From Rikenellaceae bacterium (GTDB taxonomy: Bacteria; Bacteroidota; Bacteroidia; Bacteroidales; Rikenellaceae): a stretch of DNA of 40,840 bases. The stretch covers positions 1-40,840 of the forward strand of contig JAGBHC010000042.1 in NCBI GenBank assembly GCA_017935625.1, read 5' to 3'. Positions 18,101 through 24,735 of this stretch are shown here, piece by piece; the stretch's first letter is position 1; each line of letters starts with the position of its first letter. Below the pieces are notes generated by a model. It made no database searches, was not told the DNA's origin, and saw only the letters and a list, made by a program, of their open reading frames with translations. A program made the position numbers and the translations under genes.

Positions 18101-19106
18101 CCGCGACCCCAATGCCGGCAATCAGGACGGCCAGCTGCGCATCGTGGAGATTGAATTCTACGAAAATCCCGGCAGGGCGGCCGACAAGCCCCTGTTCCGC
18201 GACCCCGTGTACGACGGAGCCGCCGACCCCGTCGTGGTGAGAAACCGGGAGAGCGGCAGCCTCTACATGTTCTACACCAACCGCCGCGCCAACGCCCCGG
18301 GACTCAACGGCGTGGAGTGGGTGCACGGCACCGCCGTCGGCATGGCCGAATCCAAAGACGGCGGCTACTCGTGGCACTACCTCGGCACCGCCGACATCGA
18401 CTACGGAGAGAAGGACTACTCGTTCTGGGCTCCCGACATCATCGAACACGAGGGGACCTACCACATGTATCTGACCGTGGTTCCCGGCATCTTTTCCGAC
18501 TGGCAGCATCCGCGCCGAATCGTGCACCTGACCAGCAGCGACCTGCACAAGTGGAGCTATGTCTCCACCCTGCCCCTCTCCTCGCAGAAGGTCATCGACG
18601 CCTGCGTGGTCCGCAATCCCGAGGGCGGATGGATTCTCTTCTACAACGACGAAGCCACCGGCAAACGCATCAACTGGGCCGTGAGCGACGACCTCTACGA
18701 GTGGACCGACAAGGGCGAACTGATACACGAACGCGGCGAAGGCCCCAAGGTGTTCCGTTTCCGCGACAAATACTTCATGCTCATCGACACCTGGAACGGA
18801 CAGACGGTCTATTCGTCCGACGACCTCAAAGAGTGGACCAAGCAGCCCGAGCGCATCCTCGAACAGGGCGGCACGGGCGCCGACGACGGCACCAACGGAC
18901 TGCATGCCGACGTGGCGGTGTGCGGCGAGCGGGCCTACGTGATTTACTTCACCCACCCCGGACGCACCGCCGGCCCCGGCCAGACCAGCGAAGCCAACAG
19001 CCGCCGCTCGTCGGTGCAGATTGCCGAACTGGAGTACCGCGATGGCAAGCTGACGTGCGACCGCAACCGGCCCGTCCGACCCGATTTCTCACAATTCAAC
19101 AAATAA
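15198..19106 (+). CDS. Multidomain glycoside hydrolase: GH2 fused to a C-terminal GH43-like propeller
   Basis: A 1302-residue exported protein with a signal peptide (about 1-22). Residues 28-190 are the GH2 sugar-binding jelly roll (GWLLTVGD, TLPHAWN, FEGIRFGGEVWLNG), 200-315 the Ig-like domain, 316-620 the TIM barrel, where Glu437 in SGNES is the expected acid/base and Glu494 in WATEY the probable nucleophile. Residues 625-800 hold two beta domains common at GH2 C-termini, 835-990 an F5/8/CBM32-like beta-sandwich, and 1000-1295 a GH43-like five-blade propeller with the triad candidates Asp1010 (AADP), Asp1134 (VIDA) and Glu1181 (GEGP). Both catalytic sets therefore seem intact. GH2 covers beta-galactosidase, glucuronidase and mannosidase, so the substrate is open. 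The next gene starts three bases after its stop. Confidence 0.9.
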   Translation: MKIQKLLLSLLLSAIGLCSTAAGGNDSPRIRYNFNSGWLLTVGDPADAAEPRFDDSGWKRVTLPHAWNEDDAFEKSIDKHSTGIAWYRKHFRLPASARGQKVFLEFEGIRFGGEVWLNGRHVALHENGVMAFGVDVTDLVSYSGDNVVAVRTDNDWKYAEKATGQVYQWNNINFNANYGGIPKNVYLHLTGKLYQTLPLYSNLGTVGTYVYARNINVTKRSADIWAETEVRNETGADAEVTLAVEIEDMEGKIIKQMSGKPRTVKAGQTATLKTGGRADGLHFWSWGYGYLYNVYTTLYVDGKPVDRVTTRTGFRKTRFADGMIWLNDRVLMMKGYAQRTSNEWPAVGMSVPAWLSDYSNSLIVEGNGNLVRWMHVTPWKQDVESCDRVGLIQAMPAGDAEKDCQGRQWEQRKELMRDAIIYNRNNPSILFYESGNESISEEHMAEMIAIRDQYDPYGGRAAGSREMLDSKIAEYGGEMLYINKSGRHPMWATEYCRDEALRKYWDHLSYPYHKDGDGPLHRNQPATSYNRNQDSYAAELVARWNDLYVHRPGTGRRVNSGGANIVFSDTNTHYRGAENYRRSGEVDAMRIPKDGFFAHQVMWNGWVTPEVHGTHIVGHWNYPPQTVKNVQVVSTGEQVELLLNGRNLGSGRRSETFLFTFDSIRWEPGTLTAVSYDDLHNELSRHQITTAGEPAAIRMSVTAAPDGFKADGADLALLEFEVVDAEGRRCPLANDLVSFEVNGPAEWRGGIAQGEGNYILSRQLPVECGINRALIRSTLKPGRVRITATAEGIAPASVELTAVACPSKNGLSTYISGEHQPSYLKRGATPAGPSYTVTRTPVEIVAATAGANERQARLSFDDNELSEWKNDGHVRTAWICYELEHDAEISQVVAKFTGWRMRSYPIRIYVDEQLVWSGNTERSLGYVTIDIPPSKGRFVKIELIGVSEESDAFSDIVEVTGNIELDLYRDPNAGNQDGQLRIVEIEFYENPGRAADKPLFRDPVYDGAADPVVVRNRESGSLYMFYTNRRANAPGLNGVEWVHGTAVGMAESKDGGYSWHYLGTADIDYGEKDYSFWAPDIIEHEGTYHMYLTVVPGIFSDWQHPRRIVHLTSSDLHKWSYVSTLPLSSQKVIDACVVRNPEGGWILFYNDEATGKRINWAVSDDLYEWTDKGELIHERGEGPKVFRFRDKYFMLIDTWNGQTVYSSDDLKEWTKQPERILEQGGTGADDGTNGLHADVAVCGERAYVIYFTHPGRTAGPGQTSEANSRRSSVQIAELEYRDGKLTCDRNRPVRPDFSQFNK

Positions 19107-19109
19107 ACG

Positions 19110-20114
19110 ATGAAAACTTCTCTTACGACCTGGGCCGCTGCGGCGGTCCTGATGCTGGCCGGATGTTCCCAGCCGGAACCTGCCGACGCCTATCTCTTCT
19201 CCTACTTCAACGGCAACGGCGACGGCCTGCACCTGGCTTACAGCCACGACGGCCTCCATTGGCAGGCCATGAACGGCGACCGCCCGCTCATCGCCCCGCT
19301 CATCGGCAACCAGCTCATGCGCGACCCGAGCATCTGCCAGGGGCCCGACGGCAAGTTCCACCTGGTGTGGACCTCGGGCTGGACCGACCAGGGCATCGGC
19401 TACGCCAGCTCCGACGACCTCATCACCTGGAGCGAGCAGCGGGAGATTCCGGTGATGAAGCACATTCCCACCACGCTCCACGCCTGGGCCCCCGAGGTCT
19501 ACTACAATGCCGACGAGGAGCTCTTCTACATCATCTGGGCCTCGTCGTTCACCACGCCCGAAGCCATGGAGATAGTCGCGGCCCAGCCCAAGGGTGCCGG
19601 CATGCCGCGGCTGGAGTCGAGCCCCAACATCCTCTACTACATCACCACCCGCGACTTCGAGACCTTCTCCGAGGCCAAAGAGTACTTCCACCCCGATTTC
19701 GGCGTGATAGACGGCGCAGTCATCAAGAAAGGGGACCGATACTGGTTCATCGTCAAGAACGAGGACGGCCCCGAGCTGGGCGGCAAGAACCTGCGCGTCA
19801 CCTTCAGCGAGCGCATGGCCGACGGATTCCCCACCGCCGTGTCGGAGAACATCTCCGGCGAACAGTGGGCCGAAGGCCCCACCCCGCTGCAGCTGGGCGA
19901 CTACGTCTATGTCTTCTTCGACAAATATCGCGACAAACGCTACGGCGCCATCCGCTCGCTCGACGGAGCGAACTGGGAGGATGTGTCCGAAACCGTATCC
20001 TTCCCGCAGGGCATCCGCCACGGAACGGCGTTCCGGGTTTCGGGCTCCGTGCTCGAGAAGCTGCTGGCCCACGATGCGGCAGCCTCCGCCGAGGCGGCCC
20101 CGCAGGCCCGGTAG
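19110..20114 (+). CDS. GH43-like five-bladed beta-propeller lipoprotein
   Basis: A 334-residue lipoprotein with signal MKTSLTTWAAAAVLMLAGC (lipobox LAGC, Cys19), so it is expected on a membrane surface, probably the cell exterior. The propeller has repeated blades such as HLAYSHDGLHW and GYASSDDLITWS. Candidate GH43 catalytic residues are Asp72 (RDPSI), Asp201 (IDGA) and Glu255 (AEGP), which would suit an arabinofuranosidase, xylosidase or galactosidase activity. It begins three bases after the GH2/GH43 fusion and is followed by a hairpin terminator, so it closes that operon. The GH43 subfamily cannot be settled by eye. Confidence 0.85.
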   Translation: MKTSLTTWAAAAVLMLAGCSQPEPADAYLFSYFNGNGDGLHLAYSHDGLHWQAMNGDRPLIAPLIGNQLMRDPSICQGPDGKFHLVWTSGWTDQGIGYASSDDLITWSEQREIPVMKHIPTTLHAWAPEVYYNADEELFYIIWASSFTTPEAMEIVAAQPKGAGMPRLESSPNILYYITTRDFETFSEAKEYFHPDFGVIDGAVIKKGDRYWFIVKNEDGPELGGKNLRVTFSERMADGFPTAVSENISGEQWAEGPTPLQLGDYVYVFFDKYRDKRYGAIRSLDGANWEDVSETVSFPQGIRHGTAFRVSGSVLEKLLAHDAAASAEAAPQAR

Positions 20115-20134
20115 TCCCCGCCCGCACAAAGCAG

Positions 20135-20169
20135 AAAGCGTCGCCCGCAGATTTCGGGCGACGCTTTTT
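20135..20169. terminator. Hairpin terminator between convergent genes
   Basis: A 13-bp stem (20135-20147 with 20155-20167) with a 7-nt loop ends in TTTTT on the plus strand and in a short T run on the minus strand. It separates the GH43 lipoprotein gene from the converging Ntn hydrolase gene and may act in both directions. Confidence 0.8.
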
Positions 20170-20192
20170 CGTTATCCGCCGGCGACGGGAGG

Positions 20193-21269
20193 TCACTGCG
20201 GCTTCTCCACTCCCAGGAAACGGAACGGCTCCGCGGCGACGAACTCTCCCGCCACATTGCCGGCATAGGTGCGGCCATCATTCAGATTGAGCCGCCGCGC
20301 GGGCGAGCCTTCCGAGAAATCGACTCCGTCCATCTCCACCCAGAAGATGTTGGGATAGAGCGTGGACTCGAAAAAGTAGATTCGGTTCTTCTGCTCGGCC
20401 ACCGTGCGCCAGCGCGTGGAGGAGATGTTGGGCTCCGCTTCGGTGGAGATGCCCAGCGGAACCGACGTATTGCGTATGACGCTGAAGATACCGGCCACGG
20501 CGTGACGGACATCGCTCGTGCGGGGCAGCGCATCGACATAGAACGACGCCCGCACGAAACGGTCCGAAGCCCGGTTGGTTCCCGGCAGAAACGTCAGGCC
20601 CCCTATCTTGCGCCAGTAGTCGTCCAGCGTCAGCTGCTGGTCGAAGACGGGCGAATTGGTCATCACCGTGTAGTCGCGGCCGTGGTGGATGCGGAGTTTT
20701 CCGTCGATATACTCGAAGATGGCGTTGTCGCCCGTCGCATCCGAAATCGAGAGGTGCAGCGTGGCCATGCGCGAGCCGTCGGGCATCTTGTCCGAGACCA
20801 CCGTGAAATCGCCGCTGCGCATGGCGGCCACCGCCTCTTCCACCGTGGCGAAATTGTCCAACAGATACTGGGCCCACACCGAAATGGAGAGGGCCGGCGT
20901 CTTGCCGTCCCACTCGGGGTAGGTCGATTCGGCCAGCCACAGCAGGTTGGCCACCAGGCCCGCCTCGTTCATTCCGTCGGTCGTGCATATCTCATAGGCC
21001 GAGGCCACCACACTGCCGTATTTCGACCGCCAGCGCACGGGGTCCTCGCCCACCGCTCCGTCGCGCTCCATGCCGCGCGGGAAAATCCACAGATTGCTCT
21101 GCGGGTCTTCTTTCCAGTCCATCGACCGGGCCGTGAGCACGGTCGCCGCAGGTCCCGAATAGACGACCCGCGTGCAGGCCGACACCATCGCGGGGCGCAA
21201 CAGCAGCCCCGACAAATATCCCATCGTACACAAGGCGACTATCGCCGCCGCCAAATTCCATCCGTTCAT
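20193..21269 (-). CDS. Choloylglycine hydrolase family Ntn hydrolase (bile salt hydrolase / penicillin V acylase-like)
   Basis: A 358-residue linear-amide C-N hydrolase with an N-terminal hydrophobic export signal (residues about 5-24) ending directly before Cys32 (MVSAC-TRVVY), the expected N-terminal nucleophile after cleavage. Counting that Cys as residue 2, Arg48, Asp51 and Asn205 fall at positions 18, 21 and 175, exactly where characterised bile salt hydrolases have Arg18, Asp21 and Asn175; DRFVR (Arg237) supplies the distal Arg. GMNEAGL (99-105) is also a family motif. Start chosen at 21269 because it begins the signal; the frame is open 48 codons further without signal character. It would hydrolyse conjugated bile salts, penicillin V or N-acyl amides; sequence alone does not decide. 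Monocistronic, convergent with the glycosidase operon. Confidence 0.88.
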   Translation of the reverse strand: MNGWNLAAAIVALCTMGYLSGLLLRPAMVSACTRVVYSGPAATVLTARSMDWKEDPQSNLWIFPRGMERDGAVGEDPVRWRSKYGSVVASAYEICTTDGMNEAGLVANLLWLAESTYPEWDGKTPALSISVWAQYLLDNFATVEEAVAAMRSGDFTVVSDKMPDGSRMATLHLSISDATGDNAIFEYIDGKLRIHHGRDYTVMTNSPVFDQQLTLDDYWRKIGGLTFLPGTNRASDRFVRASFYVDALPRTSDVRHAVAGIFSVIRNTSVPLGISTEAEPNISSTRWRTVAEQKNRIYFFESTLYPNIFWVEMDGVDFSEGSPARRLNLNDGRTYAGNVAGEFVAAEPFRFLGVEKPQ

Positions 21270-21402
21270 AACGCACTTTTTTCCGCCCTCCACCTCAAGA
21301 ATCGCGCCGCCCTGCGAAATCCCCCCGGAATATGCCACCGCCAACCGCTCGCCGCAGAACGGCCTACCCGGCTCCCGGCGAAGCCCCGGCCGCCCGGCCG
21401 AC

Positions 21403-21438
21403 AAAAAAAACATCCCCGGCGCCGTCCGGCACCGGGGA
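21403..21438 (-). terminator. Rho-independent terminator of rplU-rpmA
   Basis: On the minus strand a GC-rich hairpin (arms 21413-21423 and 21428-21438, with one G-U pair and a 4-nt loop) is followed directly by eight T residues (complement of 21403-21410). It lies 27 bases after the rpmA stop and insulates the downstream hydrolase gene. Confidence 0.9.
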
Positions 21439-21464
21439 ATGCTGTGTGTGCTGTCTGAAAGCGG

Positions 21465-21725
21465 CTACTCCGACAGAGGAGTGACGCTTACATAAGATTT
21501 ACCCGAGCTCTTCTTGCAGAAAGAAACGGTTCCGTCCGTCAATGCAAAAAGAGTGTGGTCCTTACCCATACCCACGTTCTCGCCGGGGTTGTGTACCGTG
21601 CCTCTCTGGCGAACGATGATGTTGCCCGCCTTAGCAAACTGACCACCGAAAAGTTTCACGCCGAGTCGCTTGCTTTCGGACTCACGGCCGTTCTTCGAAC
21701 TACCTACACCTTTTTTGTGTGCCAT
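21465..21725 (-). CDS. rpmA: 50S ribosomal protein L27
   Basis: An 86-residue protein beginning [20 protein letters not shown], the characteristic L27 N-terminus that reaches the peptidyl-transferase centre, followed by [21 protein letters not shown] and a C-terminal beta-barrel. It has no N-terminal extension of the kind cleaved in Firmicutes. It lies 20 bases after rplU and before a strong terminator, the usual two-gene arrangement. Confidence 0.98.
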   Translation of the reverse strand: MAHKKGVGSSKNGRESESKRLGVKLFGGQFAKAGNIIVRQRGTVHNPGENVGMGKDHTLFALTDGTVSFCKKSSGKSYVSVTPLSE

Positions 21726-21745
21726 GTTTCGTTACGTTTTTTAAG

Positions 21746-22060
21746 TTAAGCAACAGTGATGTCTTCTACCAGGATTTGGGTGAGGAACTGTCTGTGACCG
21801 TTCTTCACTTTGTATCCTTTTCTGCGTTTTTTCTTGAACACCAGGACCTTGTCGTCTTTCAGGTGTTTGAGAATCTTCGCATTTACCGAGGCTCCTTCTA
21901 CAACAGGTGCGCCTACCTTTACCTGACCGTCGTTGTCTGTCAGCAGTACTTTGTCGAAGCTCAAAGAGGAACCTTCTTCCCCTTTCAGACGGTGAACATA
22001 GAGCTTACGACCTTTTTCAGCCTTAAATTGCTGTCCTGCAATTTCTACGATTACGTACAT
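21746..22060 (-). CDS. rplU: 50S ribosomal protein L21
   Basis: A 104-residue L21 with the family start [17 protein letters not shown] and the basic C-terminal signature [18 protein letters not shown] that contacts 23S rRNA. It is the first gene of rplU-rpmA, about 32 nt after the start predicted from a consensus promoter at 22100-22129. Confidence 0.98.
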   Translation of the reverse strand: MYVIVEIAGQQFKAEKGRKLYVHRLKGEEGSSLSFDKVLLTDNDGQVKVGAPVVEGASVNAKILKHLKDDKVLVFKKKRRKGYKVKNGHRQFLTQILVEDITVA

Positions 22061-22099
22061 TTAAAAATGTGTGTTTACGCGTTTAAATAATTCAGCGGG

Positions 22100-22129
22100 C
22101 AAATATACGTTTTTTTTCTCAGACCGCAA
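22100..22129 (-). promoter_or_regulatory. Promoter of rplU-rpmA
   Basis: On the minus strand TTG (22127-22129) is followed after 19 bp by TATATTTG (22100-22107), a full Bacteroidetes promoter. A T/A-rich tract lies between the two boxes. Confidence 0.75.
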
Positions 22130-22219
22130 TAGCTTCGCACGAAAAATTACGCTCAGAGAGGAATATCCGCAAAATTCAATTATTCCCGCCCGGGACAGGA
22201 CCAGGATTCGGACCGCGCT

Positions 22220-23205
22220 CTAAAATATCTTCATATTTTTGAGCAGAGTAGAGACCGGATTCATCAGAATCCGTGAAAAGCTCTTCTTCGACACATAAGA
22301 CAATAGAACCACGACCGCTGCCGCCCATAGCAGAGACTCGGTCAAAGAAGGTTGCAACTTACACACCAGCGCAAAGAGGAAGATATGTCCGTAATACACG
22401 AACAGGGTTCCCTGCCCCCATGCAGCAAATTTCTGCACCCAACGACTCCGGTTCACGCCCCACAGGATAAGGCCCCCGATGAACAGAGAGGCCACAATAT
22501 ACCCGTATCGAAACGCCACCAACCCGAAAACACTGAAATCGGAATGAGGTAGCATCTCCCGCAAACTGTAGGTTTGGTATTCACAGAGATGAAGCAGTCT
22601 TCCTGCAAACCTGCTTATGAAGACGACCGAAGCCAGACCTCCCACGACAAACCATTTCCTGTTGTTTTCCAACAAATCTGGCCGCTGTTTCATACAGTAT
22701 CCCATCAAAAAGTAAGGATAAAACTGCAAGGTCCTCATCATCGAAAACAAACCGCCGTATTTGGGAAGACAGACAAACGATACGATTTCAAGGACGATAC
22801 TGCAAATCAAAAGCCTCCTTTTCCCCAGCAAGGGAATAGCCCAAGAGGCCGTCACTCTCCAAAGGACCAGGCTAAGCAGATACCAGGAGGGGCTTGTGCC
22901 GAAAAATACGAGGTTCGAAACATACACCCCCCCTTAACTAATAAATTAAAACATATATGCGATATTGCACATATCTCTAACAGAGGGATACATTTGCGCA
23001 GCTCCTCTCCCAAGCCTCTCAACTGATAAAAATAACCATTCATCCAAATGAATAGCGGCATGTGAAAAGAATATATCACACTATACAGCCAGCAAGATAC
23101 GGAATCAGTGTATCTGCTTGGCTCCATGAAATGCCCCATCACTACAAGACTTATCAAGATAAACTTAAGTCCATCCAATGAGCGATTTCTATCCATAGTT
23201 GCCAT
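22220..23205 (-). pseudogene. Membrane acyltransferase (acyltransferase 3 family), frame broken at a G7 tract; possible phase-variable gene
   Basis: Two overlapping frames together give one acyltransferase. The upstream frame (23205 to the G tract) encodes MATMDRNRSLDGLKFILISL and a conserved VVMGHF histidine motif, a second membrane segment and NGYFYQLRGLGEELRK. The downstream frame (from 22927 to 22220) supplies about eight further membrane helices, starting VYVSNLVFFGTSPSWYLLSL. They join at seven G residues (22927-22933): one extra G, or two fewer, would fuse them into about 328 residues, the normal family length. As written, translation stops at about 118 codons. The product would O-acylate a surface glycan. 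The region is clearly more AT-rich than its flanks. A sequencing error in the tract is the alternative to slippage or true decay. Confidence 0.8.
22927..22933 (-). repeat. Homopolymer G7 tract inside the acyltransferase gene
   Basis: Seven consecutive G on the coding (minus) strand, flanked by AA and TGT. It sits precisely where the reading frame must change, the position expected for slipped-strand phase variation. Confidence 0.9.
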
Positions 23206-23402
23206 AAATAGGTCTTTTGAAAGGGCGAAAATATGAAAAAACATTCGGCTATCAAAATAGCAAACAATTTATTTCATGGTGATTATGAAATCATCAGTTC
23301 CGGGAATACAACAGAACAGGACAGCCCATATCCGGAAAAACCGCCATGCATCAGGTTTTGTACGATTATTGATTGACACCCCCATGTCGGAAACAATGGC
23401 CT

Positions 23403-23798
23403 ATGCAGAGAGAGATTACACGTCCTGTGATTGTGGTGGCGGCTCCCGGAGGAATACTCCCGGCAGTCATCGCCTATCTTCTCGGCGGCATGGGGGCCGA
23501 AGTGCGGCTGCTGCATTCGGGCGAGGCCCTCAAGCGGCTCGAAGCGCCCGAAAACTGTCCGCTCATCCTCTCCTCGTTTCTCTCCCCGCTGCTCGACGGC
23601 TGCGACTTCGCACGCAGGATACGGGGTCCGCATGCCTATCCGAAAATCTGGCTGCTGTCGTGGCTCCACAGCGAACAGACGGTGCTGAGCCTGCTGGAGG
23701 GCGGCGCCGACCAGTATTTCTCGCTGCCAGTCAATCTCAACCGACTGAAAATCAAAATCGCCGAATGTCTTTCCGCATGGAGGCGGACGACGTGGTAA
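23403..23798 (+). CDS. Degenerate receiver-domain (pseudo-REC) protein
   Basis: A 131-residue protein with the alternating hydrophobic strand/helix pattern of a response-regulator receiver, including PLLDG (62-66), HSEQTVLSLLEGGADQYFSLP (89-109 in two parts) and a final helix. The phosphorylation chemistry is gone: the strand-1 acidic pair is replaced by Ala-Ala-Pro (13-15), the phosphoacceptor Asp by Ser57 (LILSSF), the switch Thr by Ser86, and the strand-5 Lys by Leu108 before the retained Pro109. No output domain is attached. The start at 23403 is the last ATG before the conserved core; an ATG at 23373 is also open. It overlaps the next gene, and the AT-rich neighbouring patch ends just upstream. 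Confidence 0.7.
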   Translation: MQREITRPVIVVAAPGGILPAVIAYLLGGMGAEVRLLHSGEALKRLEAPENCPLILSSFLSPLLDGCDFARRIRGPHAYPKIWLLSWLHSEQTVLSLLEGGADQYFSLPVNLNRLKIKIAECLSAWRRTTW

Positions 23799-24733
23799 TG
23801 CTGCTGGGCATCTACCTCGCCGCCATCGTGCTCGCATCCCTGGCAGCCACGGCGGCCGTCGCATGGCACCGCTCGGCGGAACGCCGCAGAACCCGCACAC
23901 GCCTCCGCTACGCCGGCCTCTACGCCGACTGCCTGTGCGACAGAATCGAATACGGCCGCCGCACGCCCTTCCCCGCCCTGCGGCGTCCCGGATGCCGCAT
24001 GCTGCTGGCCGAAATGACCGCCTCGCTCTGCACCGTGACCAGCGGCACGGCCAAAGAGCGCATCGCCGAGACGGTGGACGACTGCGGGCTGGAGCGCGTG
24101 CTGTGGCGGCGCAGCAGAGTCACCGGAGGCTGGCTGCGGGCCCGTTCGCTGCAGCTGCTCTCGCAACTGCCCGTGAGCGAGCGGTGCGCCCGGCGGCTGG
24201 CGGCTCTGGAGCACGCCCCGAACCGCTACGTGCGTCTCTACGCCACGCTGGCGGGCATCGCCCGGGAGCCCGAAAGCCTGATTGCCCGCATCGGGAACCT
24301 CCCCGGCCGGCTCTCCGCCTTCGAGCTCTCCGAACTGCTCATGACCCTCAAGCACAGCGGCGCCCCCATCGCCTGCGGAGCGATAATCGCATCGGCCAAC
24401 CCCAATCTGGAGCGCCTCGGATTCAGCCTCATCCGCCACTTCCAGCTCGACGGCACCCGCGAACGGGTCTGCGAGCTGGCCCGCTCCGGCGACGAGGCGA
24501 TATGCCGCGAAGCCCTCTGCACGCTCGCCCTGCTGCGGGGTCCCATCACCGGCGTGGAGGAGACCATCGTGGCGCTGCCCGAGCGGGAGCGCCGGCGCAT
24601 CTACCGGCTGCTGGCCACGCAGGGCTACTCGCTGCGGGCCCTCGAACGCTTCGCCAAGGCCGAAGAGGGCGACCGCCTCGAAGGATACATCCCCCACATC
24701 GTGGAGATGAGAAAACGGAAAATCAAGGTGTAG
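23765..24733 (+). CDS. Membrane-anchored helical-repeat (HEAT-like) protein
   Basis: A 322-residue protein of no recognised enzymatic family. One N-terminal membrane helix (about 10-32, MLLGIYLAAIVLASLAATAA) is followed by a basic stretch and about 280 residues of repeated paired helices such as ARSLQLLSQLPVSERCARRL and LERLGFSLIRHFQLDGTRER, resembling a HEAT-type scaffold, probably cytoplasmic. An alternative ATG at 23777 shortens it by four residues. It overlaps the preceding pseudo-receiver gene by 34 bases and ends two bases before the next start, so the three genes form one operon. Such scaffolds mediate protein contacts; here the partners may be its two neighbours. Confidence 0.75.
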   Translation: MSFRMEADDVVMLLGIYLAAIVLASLAATAAVAWHRSAERRRTRTRLRYAGLYADCLCDRIEYGRRTPFPALRRPGCRMLLAEMTASLCTVTSGTAKERIAETVDDCGLERVLWRRSRVTGGWLRARSLQLLSQLPVSERCARRLAALEHAPNRYVRLYATLAGIAREPESLIARIGNLPGRLSAFELSELLMTLKHSGAPIACGAIIASANPNLERLGFSLIRHFQLDGTRERVCELARSGDEAICREALCTLALLRGPITGVEETIVALPERERRRIYRLLATQGYSLRALERFAKAEEGDRLEGYIPHIVEMRKRKIKV

Positions 24734-24735
24734 GC

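Noticed and set aside
15303-18956. A 1217-codon minus-strand frame opposite the GH2/GH43 gene
   Set aside because: Same antisense artefact; no promoter, signal or family motifs, and the plus strand carries complete catalytic domains.
23276-23764. An upstream extension of the helical-repeat protein by 163 codons
   Set aside because: The extension overlaps the pseudo-receiver gene out of frame and is low-complexity Arg/Ala-rich; the membrane helix near 23765 marks the natural start.
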